Part shown: positions 7,623 through 16,158 of the stretch, one piece after another | Numbering within the stretch: position 1 is the first letter of the stretch | Layout of the letters: each line of letters opens with the position of its first letter | Source of the DNA: Phaeocystidibacter sp965659415 | Lineage (GTDB): Bacteria > Bacteroidota > Bacteroidia > Flavobacteriales > Schleiferiaceae | Assembly (NCBI GenBank): GCA_965659415.1 | Contig: CBFHVA010000012.1 | Location: 9,954 to 73,953 of the forward strand | Length of the DNA stretch: 64,000 nucleotides | Direction: 5' to 3' | Position numbers and translations under genes: made by a program | The notes under the pieces: model-generated | The model's input: only the letters and a program-made list of their open reading frames with translations | Database searches by the model: none | What the model was told of the DNA's origin: nothing

Positions 7623-9623
7623 ATGGATTTGAATAATCGAATTCCGGAAGGCCCACTAGCGGAAAAGTGGACAAAGCACAAGAATAACATCCGCCTAGTA
7701 AACCCAGCCAATAAGCGTAACATCGATGTTATTGTTGTGGGTACAGGCTTGGCCGGTAGCTCGGCCGCGGCTTCGCTTGCAGAAATGGGCTACAACGTAA
7801 AAGCCTTTTGTTTTCAAGATTCACCTCGACGTGCACACTCTATTGCTGCACAGGGGGGTATCAACGCAGCAAAGAATTATCAAAACGACGGTGATTCAAC
7901 CTACCGTCTTTTCTATGATACAGTAAAAGGGGGTGATTATCGCTCGCGTGAAGCTAACGTATATCGCTTAGCCGAAGTGTCTGCAAATATCATCGACCAA
8001 TGCGTCGCACAAGGGGTTCCTTTCGCCCGTGATTACGGCGGACTTTTGGACAACCGCTCTTTTGGTGGCGTTCAAGTGAGCCGCACCTTCTACGCTAAAG
8101 GCCAAACTGGGCAGCAGTTGCTACTCGGTGCTTACTCGGCACTTTCGCGTCAGATTGCAAAGGGACGTGTGAAGATGTACAACCGTCACGAAATGCTCGA
8201 CGTAGTTAAAGTGGATGGTAAGGCGCGCGGAATCATTGCTCGCAACCTTGTTACGGGTGAAATTGAGCGTCACGGAGCGCATGCCGTGCTTTTATGTACG
8301 GGAGGCTATGGAAATGTGTTCTTCTTGTCTACCAACGCGATGGGCTCAAATGTAACGGCGGCTTGGAAAGCACATCGTCGTGGAGCCACAATGGCGAACC
8401 CATGTTTCACGCAGATTCACCCAACTTGTATCCCGGTTTCAGGAGATTATCAGTCGAAGTTGACTTTGATGTCAGAATCACTTCGAAACGATGGTCGAAT
8501 CTGGGTTCCTGCGAAGAAAGAAGATGCTGAAGCCATCCGTGCGGGCAAGTTGAAGCCAACTGAACTAAAGGAAGAAGATCGCGATTATTACCTCGAGCGT
8601 CGCTATCCTGCTTTTGGTAACCTCGTTCCGCGTGATGTGGCCTCGAGAGCAGCCAAAGAGCGTTGTGATGCAGGATTTGGTGTAAATAAAACAGGTGAAG
8701 CTGTTTATCTAGATTTCTCTTCTGCGATTATGCGATATGGACGCGAGGAAGCCAATATCCAAGGCGACCACAATCCATCTGATGCAAAAGTGTTGAAGTT
8801 GGGTAAAGAAGTAGTTGAGAAGAAGTACGGAAACCTATTCCAGATGTACGAGAAAATCACTGCTGATAATCCGTACGAAACTCCAATGAAAATTTACCCA
8901 GCGGTGCACTACACCATGGGTGGACTTTGGGTCGATTATAACTTGATGACCAATGTTCCAGGTTTGTTTGCATTGGGTGAAGCGAACTTCTCAGACCACG
9001 GTGCCAACCGACTCGGAGCCTCTGCCTTAATGCAAGGTTTGGCCGATGGGTACTTCGTGATTCCTTACACAGTAGGCGACTACCTAGCCGATGATATCCG
9101 CACTGGAGCCATCGACGTGAACACTCCGGAGTTTGACGCTGTTGAAAAAGACGTGAACGATCAGTTAAACAAGCTGGTTGATAATAATGGTAGTCGTTCG
9201 GTTGATTACTTCCACAAGCGCTTAGGTCGCATCATGTGGGAGAAATGCGGAATGGCTCGTAGTGAGAGCGGACTCAAAGAAGCGATTGCGGAAATCCGTG
9301 CGCTTCGCGAAGAGTTCTGGAAAGAAGTAAACGTTCCAGGTAAAGCCGATGCGTTGAACCCAGAATTGGAAAAAGCTGGTCGCGTGGCCGATTTCCTCGA
9401 GTTGGGAGAATTGATGTGTATCGATGCACTGGATAGAAATGAATCGTGCGGTGGACACTTCCGTGAAGAGTACCAAACTGAAGAAGGTGAAGCCGTTCGT
9501 AATGATGATGATTACCGCTATGTGGCGGCTTGGGAATTCTCTGGAGATGCCAGCGAACCGAAGCTCAATAAAGAGCCACTCGTTTATGAGAATGTTGAAC
9601 TGAAGACGCGCAGCTACAAATAA
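7623..9623 (+). CDS. sdhA: Succinate dehydrogenase / fumarate reductase flavoprotein subunit
   Basis: 666 residues. FAD-binding dinucleotide fold VVGTGLAGSSAA (38-49); the His for covalent FAD is H72 in RRAHSIAAQGGINAA. Substrate-site motifs include HPTCIP, HYTMGGLWVD and the C-terminal HRLGRIMWEKCG region. It oxidises succinate to fumarate (or the reverse) and is the catalytic subunit of complex II in the TCA cycle. It lies between sdhC and sdhB (12- and 25-base gaps). Length and motifs fit the b558-type enzyme of Bacteroidota. Confidence 0.95.
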   Translation: MDLNNRIPEGPLAEKWTKHKNNIRLVNPANKRNIDVIVVGTGLAGSSAAASLAEMGYNVKAFCFQDSPRRAHSIAAQGGINAAKNYQNDGDSTYRLFYDTVKGGDYRSREANVYRLAEVSANIIDQCVAQGVPFARDYGGLLDNRSFGGVQVSRTFYAKGQTGQQLLLGAYSALSRQIAKGRVKMYNRHEMLDVVKVDGKARGIIARNLVTGEIERHGAHAVLLCTGGYGNVFFLSTNAMGSNVTAAWKAHRRGATMANPCFTQIHPTCIPVSGDYQSKLTLMSESLRNDGRIWVPAKKEDAEAIRAGKLKPTELKEEDRDYYLERRYPAFGNLVPRDVASRAAKERCDAGFGVNKTGEAVYLDFSSAIMRYGREEANIQGDHNPSDAKVLKLGKEVVEKKYGNLFQMYEKITADNPYETPMKIYPAVHYTMGGLWVDYNLMTNVPGLFALGEANFSDHGANRLGASALMQGLADGYFVIPYTVGDYLADDIRTGAIDVNTPEFDAVEKDVNDQLNKLVDNNGSRSVDYFHKRLGRIMWEKCGMARSESGLKEAIAEIRALREEFWKEVNVPGKADALNPELEKAGRVADFLELGELMCIDALDRNESCGGHFREEYQTEEGEAVRNDDDYRYVAAWEFSGDASEPKLNKEPLVYENVELKTRSYK

Positions 9624-9648
9624 GCTGAACTTCATAAATCAAAGAGAT

Positions 9649-10395
9649 ATGAATCTTACGCTCCAAGTTTGGCGACAAAATGGTCCTAATGATAAAGGAC
9701 GCATGGAGTCATTTGACGTAAAAGATGTGTCGGAAGACATGTCGTTCCTCGAAATGATGGATGTACTCAATGAGGACATTATCAATAGCGGAGGAGACCC
9801 TGTTGCCTTTGATCACGATTGCCGTGAAGGAATTTGCGGAATGTGCTCGATGTATATCAATGGTGAAGCACACGGACCGGGTAGAGGAATTACTACCTGC
9901 CAGTTGCACATGCGTGAATTTAACGATGGAGATACCATCTTCATTGAACCATGGAGAGCCAAGGCTTTCCCAGTAATTAAAGACCTGATGGTAGATCGCT
10001 CTTCTTTCGATCGAGTGATTCAAGCCGGTGGTTATGTTTCTGTGAATACCTCAGGCAACACGCAAGATGCCAATGCCATTCCTATCGAGAAGGAAAATGC
10101 AGACGCGGCCTTCGATGCAGCTACCTGTATCGGTTGTGGTGCCTGTGTGGCTACGTGCAAAAATTCCTCGGCTATGCTATTTGTATCAGCCAAGGTTTCA
10201 CAGTTCTCCTTATTGCCTCAAGGCGAGCCAGAAGCGGCTGACCGCGTGTTGAAAATGGTAAACCAAATGGACCTTGAAGGTTTTGGAAACTGCACGAACA
10301 CCGGTGCATGTGAAGTGGAGTGTCCTAAGGGAATTTCACTTGAGAACATCGCCAGAATGAACAGAGATTATTTGAAGGCTAGCTTGACCAAGTAG
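9649..10395 (+). CDS. sdhB: Succinate dehydrogenase / fumarate reductase iron-sulfur subunit
   Basis: 248 residues. The N-terminal ferredoxin fold carries the [2Fe-2S] ligands in CREGICGMCS and a fourth Cys in GITTCQ. The C-terminal alpha domain carries the cluster ligands in CIGCGACVATC and CTNTGACEVECPKGIS for the [4Fe-4S] and [3Fe-4S] centres. It relays electrons between SdhA flavin and the SdhC haems. Last gene of the operon, followed by a strong terminator 26 bases later. Confidence 0.95.
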   Translation: MNLTLQVWRQNGPNDKGRMESFDVKDVSEDMSFLEMMDVLNEDIINSGGDPVAFDHDCREGICGMCSMYINGEAHGPGRGITTCQLHMREFNDGDTIFIEPWRAKAFPVIKDLMVDRSSFDRVIQAGGYVSVNTSGNTQDANAIPIEKENADAAFDAATCIGCGACVATCKNSSAMLFVSAKVSQFSLLPQGEPEAADRVLKMVNQMDLEGFGNCTNTGACEVECPKGISLENIARMNRDYLKASLTK

Positions 10396-10420
10396 GAGAA
10401 ACCTAGCTTTTATACCCTTC

Positions 10421-10459
10421 AACCCCAACGAAGCTAATATGCATTTGTTGGGGTTTTTT
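10421..10459 (+). terminator. Rho-independent terminator of sdhCAB
   Basis: A perfect 9-bp stem AACCCCAAC (10421-10429) / GTTGGGGTT (10447-10455) with a 17-base loop, followed by a T-run ending at 10459. Confidence 0.85.
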
Positions 10460-10790
10460 CATGAGGAGCGATACAGGTAGGAACAATATGCTCCAAATGT
10501 GCCATTCTCGTGACCCATTGGTCCAAGCGAAGGCGATATTCAGGGTACTCTATTCATTGAATGATGCCGACTGCCACCATCTAGAAGGTTCGAGATAGTT
10601 AGATCGTCCAGTAGTAGGGGATCTAATTGAGTTAGAGCCAAATGCTAAGCACTTTGAAATAAGCTAATTAGCTATAAACAGCTTTTTTACAATGCTTCTT
10701 TTGCTGCTATTTGTGTCATCTACATTGATTCATAGTCTAAATTTGATGGAGTTTAACTGAGTTGGATACAACAACAAAGGTCAAGTTGCC
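10460..10790. other. 331-base intergenic region between sdhB terminator and speA
   Basis: No gene is supported here. A 45-codon ATG frame at 10461 begins directly after the terminator and resembles nothing known. The only functional signal I see is the -7 box near the right end (10738-10745) that probably serves speA. Confidence 0.5.
10738..10745 (+). promoter_or_regulatory. Putative -7 promoter box of speA
   Basis: TAAATTTG, an exact TAnnTTTG match, 45 bases before the speA ATG at 10791. A TTTG at 10710-10713 is 24 bases upstream, slightly far for a -33 element. Confidence 0.45.
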
Positions 10791-12182
10791 ATGAAGAATA
10801 AGTACAGCGACCTCATTGAGCAGACCTTTTACTGGCCTCAAGAAAAGTTTGAAGTAGAAGACAATGAGCTGCATTGGAATGAGGTTCCTTTGATGGAGCT
10901 CATTAAACAATATGGGACTCCCCTTAAGGTGAGTTATCTGCCTCGCATTTCGGAGAACATCCAAAGAGCAAAACGGATGTTCAACGTGGCCATGGCTAAA
11001 GTCGATTATAAAGGGAACTACCATTATTGTTATTGCACGAAAAGTTCACATTTCTCCTTTGTGCTCGATGAAGCTTTGAAGAACGACATTCACATTGAAA
11101 CCTCGTCCGCATTCGACATCAACATCGTTGAAGAGCTGGCAAAACAGGGGAAGCTGAATAAGCAGAACTACGTGGTTTGCAATGGCTTTAAACGCGATCA
11201 GTACATCGAGAATATTGCGCGCCTCATAAACAACGGCTGGACCAATGTGATTCCAGTGATGGACAATAAGGAAGAAGTGACTCAATTATCGGAAAGCATT
11301 GATAAGCCCACGAAGATTGGACTTCGAATTGCCTCGGAAGAAGAGCCGAAATTCGAGTTTTATACGTCCAGATTGGGGATTGGATATAAGGACATCGTAC
11401 CCTTTTACGAAAAGCATATCGCCAACAACAATAAGGTGGAGCTCAAGATGCTACACTTCTTTATCAATACCGGTATTGACGATACAGCCTACTATTGGAA
11501 CGAGCTTTTGAAATGTGTGAACGTGTATATAGCTCTCAAAAAGATCTGTCCAACACTAGATTCACTCAATATTGGAGGTGGGTTTCCAATTAAGAATAAC
11601 TTGAATTTCGATTTTGATTACGCCTATATGGCCGAGGAAATCATAGCCCAAATCAAGCGCACATGTGATGCGGCAGGGATTGCTGAACCCCATATTTTCA
11701 CCGAGTTTGGCTCGTTTACCGTAGGTGAAAGCGGCGCCATCTTCTTCAGCGTTTTGGGTGCAAAGCAACAGAACGATAGAGAGAAGTGGTATATGATAGA
11801 CTCGAGTTTCATGACCACACTCCCAGATACTTGGTCCATTAATAGAAAGTTTGTGATGTTGGCTATCAATAAGTGGAACGAGCCTTATGAGCGAGTTCTT
11901 CTAGGTGGCCTCACGTGCGATTCGGATGACTACTATAATAGTGAGCAACATAGCAACGCTATCTTTTTGCCTAAGTTGGATAGAGAGTCGCCATTGTATG
12001 TTGGCTTCTTCCATACTGGAGCCTATCAAGAGTCGGTAGGTGGTTATGGAGGTATTCAGCATTGCTTGCTTCCAGCGCCTAAGCATATTGTGATTGATCG
12101 AGACGACGATGGAAACTGGCGCACTAAATTGTTTGCGAAAGAACAGAGCCACAAATCCATGATGAAAATATTGGGCTACTAA
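10791..12182 (+). CDS. speA: Arginine decarboxylase (PLP fold III, short Bacteroidota type)
   Basis: 463 residues. PLP-barrel features of the alanine-racemase-fold decarboxylases are visible: the Lys region YHYCYCTKSSHFSFV (Lys forming the Schiff base), the ETSSAFD segment, the phosphate-binding LNIGGGFP, and late FTEFGSFTVGESG and GLTCDSDDYY (Cys/Asp of the second subunit active site). It is much shorter than E. coli SpeA but resembles the ~460-residue arginine decarboxylases of flavobacteria. It would make agmatine, the first step of polyamine synthesis. Related carboxynorspermidine or diaminopimelate decarboxylases are alternatives. Eighteen bases before a DHS-like gene, with which it often pairs; no agmatinase in the window. 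Confidence 0.8.
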   Translation: MKNKYSDLIEQTFYWPQEKFEVEDNELHWNEVPLMELIKQYGTPLKVSYLPRISENIQRAKRMFNVAMAKVDYKGNYHYCYCTKSSHFSFVLDEALKNDIHIETSSAFDINIVEELAKQGKLNKQNYVVCNGFKRDQYIENIARLINNGWTNVIPVMDNKEEVTQLSESIDKPTKIGLRIASEEEPKFEFYTSRLGIGYKDIVPFYEKHIANNNKVELKMLHFFINTGIDDTAYYWNELLKCVNVYIALKKICPTLDSLNIGGGFPIKNNLNFDFDYAYMAEEIIAQIKRTCDAAGIAEPHIFTEFGSFTVGESGAIFFSVLGAKQQNDREKWYMIDSSFMTTLPDTWSINRKFVMLAINKWNEPYERVLLGGLTCDSDDYYNSEQHSNAIFLPKLDRESPLYVGFFHTGAYQESVGGYGGIQHCLLPAPKHIVIDRDDDGNWRTKLFAKEQSHKSMMKILGY

Positions 12183-12200
12183 GCCATAAAATGATTTGCT

Positions 12201-13181
12201 ATGTCGAGACAACGCGGACCTATTTCTGATTTCATTGACCATCATTACAAGCACTTCAATGCAGCTGCGCTTATGGATGCTGCGAAAGGGTACGAAGCTC
12301 ATCTGGACAAAGGGGGTAAAATGATGGTTACCCTGGCTGGCGCAATGAGTACTGCCGAGCTAGGACGTTCTCTTGCGGAGATGATTCGCCAGGATAAGGT
12401 TGCCATTATTTCGTGCACTGGTGCCAACTTGGAAGAAGATCTCATGAATTTGGTGGCGCATTCACACTACGAGCGAGTACCGCACTATCGCGACTTAACG
12501 GCTGCGGATGAACGAGCACTACTGGATAGAGGCTTGAATCGCGTAACCGACACGTGTATTCCTGAAGAGGAAGCCTTTCGTCGACTTCAAGGTCATATTG
12601 AGGAGAAGTGGAAGAAAGCCGAAGCCTCAGATGAGCGCTTTTTTCCTCATCAGTACATGTATCAGATGATTCTGGATGGGGATCTGGAACCCTACTATGA
12701 AATCGATCCAAAGAATTCCTGGATGATTGCCGCAGCAGAGAAGAATTTACCTATCGTAGTTCCAGGTTGGGAAGATTCAACCTTGGGTAACATTTTCGCG
12801 AGCTATTGTTTCAAAGGAGAATTGAAAGCGTCTACCGTAAAAAGCGGTATTGAGTATATGACTTGGTTGTCGCAATGGTATATCGACAATTCGGGCGGAG
12901 CAGGTGTTGGATTTTTTCAAATCGGTGGCGGCATTGCTGGCGATTTCCCTATCTGCGTGGTTCCAATGTTGTACCAAGATCTAGAAATGGAGGACATTCC
13001 GTTTTGGAGTTACTTCTGCCAGATTAGCGATTCAACCACGAGCTACGGTTCGTATTCAGGTGCGGTTCCTAACGAAAAGATAACGTGGGGGAAACTCGAT
13101 ATCGACACACCTAAGTACATTGTAGAGTCGGATGCAACCATTGTTGCACCGTTGATATTTGCTTGGTTGCTACACTGGTAA
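12201..13181 (+). CDS. Deoxyhypusine-synthase-like protein (bacterial DHS family)
   Basis: 326 residues, aligning over the whole DHS fold: NAD-binding LAGAMSTAELG (45-55), SCTGANLEEDL, VPGWEDSTLGN, and the C-terminal SDSTTSYGSYSGAVPNEKITWGK block equivalent to the spermidine site. In eukaryotic DHS the reactive Lys follows GGGVVK; here the sequence reads GGGIAGDFP (242-250), so the equivalent position (247) is Gly. Bacteria have no eIF5A, and some bacterial relatives act in polyamine synthesis instead (homospermidine formation is known in the superfamily). The tight link to arginine decarboxylase supports a polyamine or agmatine-related role; the reaction is not determined. Confidence 0.85.
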   Translation: MSRQRGPISDFIDHHYKHFNAAALMDAAKGYEAHLDKGGKMMVTLAGAMSTAELGRSLAEMIRQDKVAIISCTGANLEEDLMNLVAHSHYERVPHYRDLTAADERALLDRGLNRVTDTCIPEEEAFRRLQGHIEEKWKKAEASDERFFPHQYMYQMILDGDLEPYYEIDPKNSWMIAAAEKNLPIVVPGWEDSTLGNIFASYCFKGELKASTVKSGIEYMTWLSQWYIDNSGGAGVGFFQIGGGIAGDFPICVVPMLYQDLEMEDIPFWSYFCQISDSTTSYGSYSGAVPNEKITWGKLDIDTPKYIVESDATIVAPLIFAWLLHW

Positions 13182-13201
13182 TTGCTTGAAAATCATCAGC
13201 T

Positions 13202-13495
13202 ATGGACAAGAAACGTGTCATTGTTGATTATAAAAACATCAACCCTGGATTGATGGAAATCCTCACTAATATCTATCCAAATGGATATGAAGATTACGAG
13301 GATGATATCATTACTTATCAAAACGCCGCCGGAGAAACCGTGAAGGCTATCCCTTTGGAGACCGAAGATTCGAAGTATCTCTTTAAAATATCGAAAGAAC
13401 TAAAGATCAAGGTGGAGAATTTCATTGAGGATAACGACGATGAAAATGTGAGCTCCTCAGACTCCGAAGTTCCAGAAGTTGGAGAAGACGATTAA
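13202..13495 (+). CDS. Small acidic conserved protein of unknown function
   Basis: 97 residues. A structured N-terminal part (KRVIVDYKNINPGLMEILTN, then a strand pattern ETVKAIPLETEDSKYLFKIS) is followed by a strongly acidic low-complexity tail (residues about 77-97, mostly Asp/Glu/Ser). I recall similar small proteins in flavobacteria, without known function. The acidic tail suggests binding to a basic partner or nucleic-acid mimicry, which is inference only. It lies 20 bases after the DHS-like gene and is probably co-transcribed. Confidence 0.7.
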   Translation: MDKKRVIVDYKNINPGLMEILTNIYPNGYEDYEDDIITYQNAAGETVKAIPLETEDSKYLFKISKELKIKVENFIEDNDDENVSSSDSEVPEVGEDD

Positions 13496-13516
13496 TCTAG
13501 TTCATACCTTCGCAAT

Positions 13517-14209
13517 ATGAAGAAGGTACTATTGCTCCTGTTATGGTCCGCCTGCTCTTTTATGGGGAAGGCGCAATTGACCTACGGAGCTCCAGCGGAG
13601 TTTGCCTATGATTTGAGCTACGACTTCCTCATTCCAACACAATCTGTGGAGAGATTTACGCAGCAATGGTTTAGTAATGGTCATGCATTTACGTTCATGG
13701 GTGAAGTTCCGATGGGGAAATCCGGTGGGTTTGGTTATGGCCTAGGTTTCAGCTTCCATAATTTCCACAATAATTTAGCCTTTGTTGAAGTAGAATCGAT
13801 ACCTGGCCCTGGAGGAGGGATTACGCCTCCTACCCTTGATTCGGACAGTAGCTTCAACTTTAACGAACAAAATCTCTACTATGTAGAGGTTCCGCTGGAG
13901 TACAGGTATCGAGGTAAATCGACTCGAACAGGAGGGTTCTTTCGGTTTAGCGTTGGGGTTAAGGTCGGTTATCGGTTACTCTCTGCCGCGTACCACCGCA
14001 CTGGTGATTATGCTATACGTCAATACCGCGTCCATACCACTTCTCCTGTTCGCCTACAGTCGTACTTGAGAGTGGGCTATGGCAAGTTGGCTTTTTTTGC
14101 GGGTTATGATTTACTTCCCAACATGGAAGCGCTCCAGTACAATGAGGTAGTCCAAGGGCCTACACCTCGGTATCATATGGCTAGTATTGGTGTGAGCTTG
14201 CTCCTCTAA
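13517..14209 (+). CDS. Exported outer-membrane beta-barrel-like protein
   Basis: 230 residues with a signal peptide (KKVLLLLLWSACSFMGKAQ). The remainder alternates beta strands (FGYGLGFSFHNFHNNLAFV, YYVEVPLEYRYRG, FFRFSVGVKVGYRLL, LQSYLRVGYGKLAFFAGYDL) and ends MASIGVSLLL. This pattern fits an outer-membrane barrel of the PorT/OMP_b-brl kind. Function unknown. A box TACCTTCG (13507-13514), one base off the -7 consensus, precedes the start. Its last 4 bases overlap the convergent dprA stop. Confidence 0.65.
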   Translation: MKKVLLLLLWSACSFMGKAQLTYGAPAEFAYDLSYDFLIPTQSVERFTQQWFSNGHAFTFMGEVPMGKSGGFGYGLGFSFHNFHNNLAFVEVESIPGPGGGITPPTLDSDSSFNFNEQNLYYVEVPLEYRYRGKSTRTGGFFRFSVGVKVGYRLLSAAYHRTGDYAIRQYRVHTTSPVRLQSYLRVGYGKLAFFAGYDLLPNMEALQYNEVVQGPTPRYHMASIGVSLLL

Positions 14210-15300
14210 ACTACCTCATATCGCTTTCCTGGTAGCGCTTTAATTAATCCTCGAAGTTCAAGAGCGGTAAGGAGGGCGTAGAGTTGTGATAGGGTCATGC
14301 CAGATTGCAAACTAATTCGATCAATTTCCATTTGCTCGTTTCCAAGGGTGCTCATTACTTGAGCTTCTTCTGTGGATAGGTCAATGGGAATCTCGATTTG
14401 CACAGATTGCCTATTTAGATTGTTCTCCCAGCCTAACATTTCAATTATGTCCTGAGGGTCGGTAAGGACATGTGCTTGATGATTCTTAATGAGGTTGAGG
14501 CAGCCCTTGCTCATTGGATCCGAAACCCGACCTGGAAGTGCAAATACATCTCTTTGATAACCTGAGGCGAGTTCACCCGTAATAAGAGCACCACCTTTTT
14601 CTGCCGCTTCCACCACGATCGTCGCGTCGCACATCCCTGCCACTATTCGGTTGCGCTTTGGGAAGTTGATTGCGTCTGGTTTCGTCCCAGATGGAAATTC
14701 CGTCAATAATGAGCCTTGGGTCATAATCTTTTCGGCCAGCTTTTTATTTTGATACGGATAGAGCCGGTCGAGTCCATGGCCTAGGACCGCCACGGTTTCA
14801 CAGTGGAATCGCAATGCAGCTTCATGAGCAGTGGTGTCAACCCCTAATGCCAAACCCGATACAATCAAAGGTGTGTGTATCGAACAATCCTTAACCAATT
14901 GTTCAGTGGCCCTTTTTCCATAATTACTTTGATTCCTTGTACCCACTACAGCTAAAGCATGTGCGGGATTTAGATCGGCTACACCTTTTTGAAAGAGGAG
15001 AACTGGAGCATCAGCGCAATGAAGGAGTCTTCGTGGATAGGCTTCATCTTGAAAGAAGAGCATACCAATACCCTCCTTCAGGATGAAGTCCATTTCGCGT
15101 TCGGCTCGCAGGAGAGTCGACTTTGATTTTAGTCCTTGTAAACGGATTCCGCCCACTCGTGGTATTCGACGGAGTAGATGCTGCTTCTCTTTGAATACAG
15201 AACGTGCCGAACCGCAGTGTTCCACTAGTGTCCTCGAAACAACAGGTCCAATTTGATCCGCGAAACAGAGCGCAAGTTGATAGAATTGCTCTTCTGACAT
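14206..15300 (-). CDS. dprA: DNA-processing protein DprA (Smf)
   Basis: 364 residues, full length. An N-terminal helix-hairpin-helix-like part (RRIPRVGGIRLQGL) is followed by the extended Rossmann DprA core: AVVGTRNQSNYGKR, IVSGLALGVDTTAHEAA, VLGHGLDRLYPYQN, LLTEFPSGTKP, FPKRNRIVAGM, EKGGALITGELA, FALPGRVSDPMSKGCLNLI. A short winged-helix DML1-like tail ends the protein. DprA loads RecA on incoming single-stranded DNA in natural transformation. Upstream on the same strand is an SDR gene; no other competence gene is present. Confidence 0.95.
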   Translation of the reverse strand: MSEEQFYQLALCFADQIGPVVSRTLVEHCGSARSVFKEKQHLLRRIPRVGGIRLQGLKSKSTLLRAEREMDFILKEGIGMLFFQDEAYPRRLLHCADAPVLLFQKGVADLNPAHALAVVGTRNQSNYGKRATEQLVKDCSIHTPLIVSGLALGVDTTAHEAALRFHCETVAVLGHGLDRLYPYQNKKLAEKIMTQGSLLTEFPSGTKPDAINFPKRNRIVAGMCDATIVVEAAEKGGALITGELASGYQRDVFALPGRVSDPMSKGCLNLIKNHQAHVLTDPQDIIEMLGWENNLNRQSVQIEIPIDLSTEEAQVMSTLGNEQMEIDRISLQSGMTLSQLYALLTALELRGLIKALPGKRYEVV

Positions 15301-15367
15301 GATTTAGGGTTTGGTGCCCATAAATTAATTCAGAAGAATGGTAAACGTCCCGATTTCAGATTGCCTT

Positions 15368-16126
15368 CTATGAATCTTTGGAGAACACGGTAGCTGAAGC
15401 TTGCGCCGAAGGTAGAATGAGAATGTCAGCCACGTTAACATGCCGAGGCCTGCTTACCTGATAAAGAACGGCATCCGCAATATCCTCAGGATGCAATGGC
15501 TCATACCCCTCGTACACCCTCTTTGCCATATCTACATCACCATCAAATCGCACAATGGAAAATTCGGTTTCTACTGCTCCTGGAGCCACTTGTGAAACGC
15601 GAATTCCATGTTCGATCAAGTCGATTCGCATCCCTCTGCTCAGTGCATCTACACCGTGTTTACTCGCGTTGTACACGTTTCCCCCAGGGTATACCTCCTT
15701 GCCAGCAATCGAACCAATGTTAACGATATGTCCTTTCTTACGCTCTATCATCAAGGGGGCTACGGCCTTGGAAACATAGAGTAAACCCTTCAGATTTGTA
15801 TCAATCATGCGTTCCCAATGGTCAAGCTTCCCTTCTTGAATGGGACCCTTTCCAGCCGCCAATCCTGCATTGTTCACGAGCACGTCAATCGATCGCCATT
15901 CGGAATCAAGCCCTGTAATGAATGAGGCTACATCTTCTTGGATTCTCACATCCAATGGGTGAATTAGACAAGTTTGATTGAGCTCCTCAACTTCTGTTTT
16001 TAACTCGTTCAATTTATCGGTTCTGCGACCTACCGCTATTATGTTGTATCCTTCCTTTGCCAGAACTAACGCTGTGGCTTTTCCAATTCCTGAGGTTGCA
16101 CCTGTAACAAGAGCAGTACGTGACAT
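15368..16126 (-). CDS. SDR-family oxidoreductase (YdfG-like, NADP-dependent)
   Basis: 252 residues. Cofactor loop GATSGIGKATA with a following GRR basic pair favouring NADP(H); NNAGLA; catalytic Ser in NIGSIAGKEVYPGG; intact YNASK. The family of E. coli YdfG acts on 3-hydroxy acids such as serine, threonine and 3-hydroxypropionate. Unlike the SDR at 3437-4225, this one keeps the whole tetrad. It is divergent from the TonB-receptor gene, with starts only about 30 bases apart. The exact substrate is unknown. Confidence 0.88.
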   Translation of the reverse strand: MSRTALVTGATSGIGKATALVLAKEGYNIIAVGRRTDKLNELKTEVEELNQTCLIHPLDVRIQEDVASFITGLDSEWRSIDVLVNNAGLAAGKGPIQEGKLDHWERMIDTNLKGLLYVSKAVAPLMIERKKGHIVNIGSIAGKEVYPGGNVYNASKHGVDALSRGMRIDLIEHGIRVSQVAPGAVETEFSIVRFDGDVDMAKRVYEGYEPLHPEDIADAVLYQVSRPRHVNVADILILPSAQASATVFSKDS

Positions 16127-16158
16127 GATAATTTGTACTTTGAATGAGATATAAAGCT

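Noticed and set aside
10461..10598. 45-codon ATG frame after the sdh terminator
   Set aside because: It begins inside or directly after the terminator T-run, has no promoter or ribosome-binding signal of its own and no recognisable composition.
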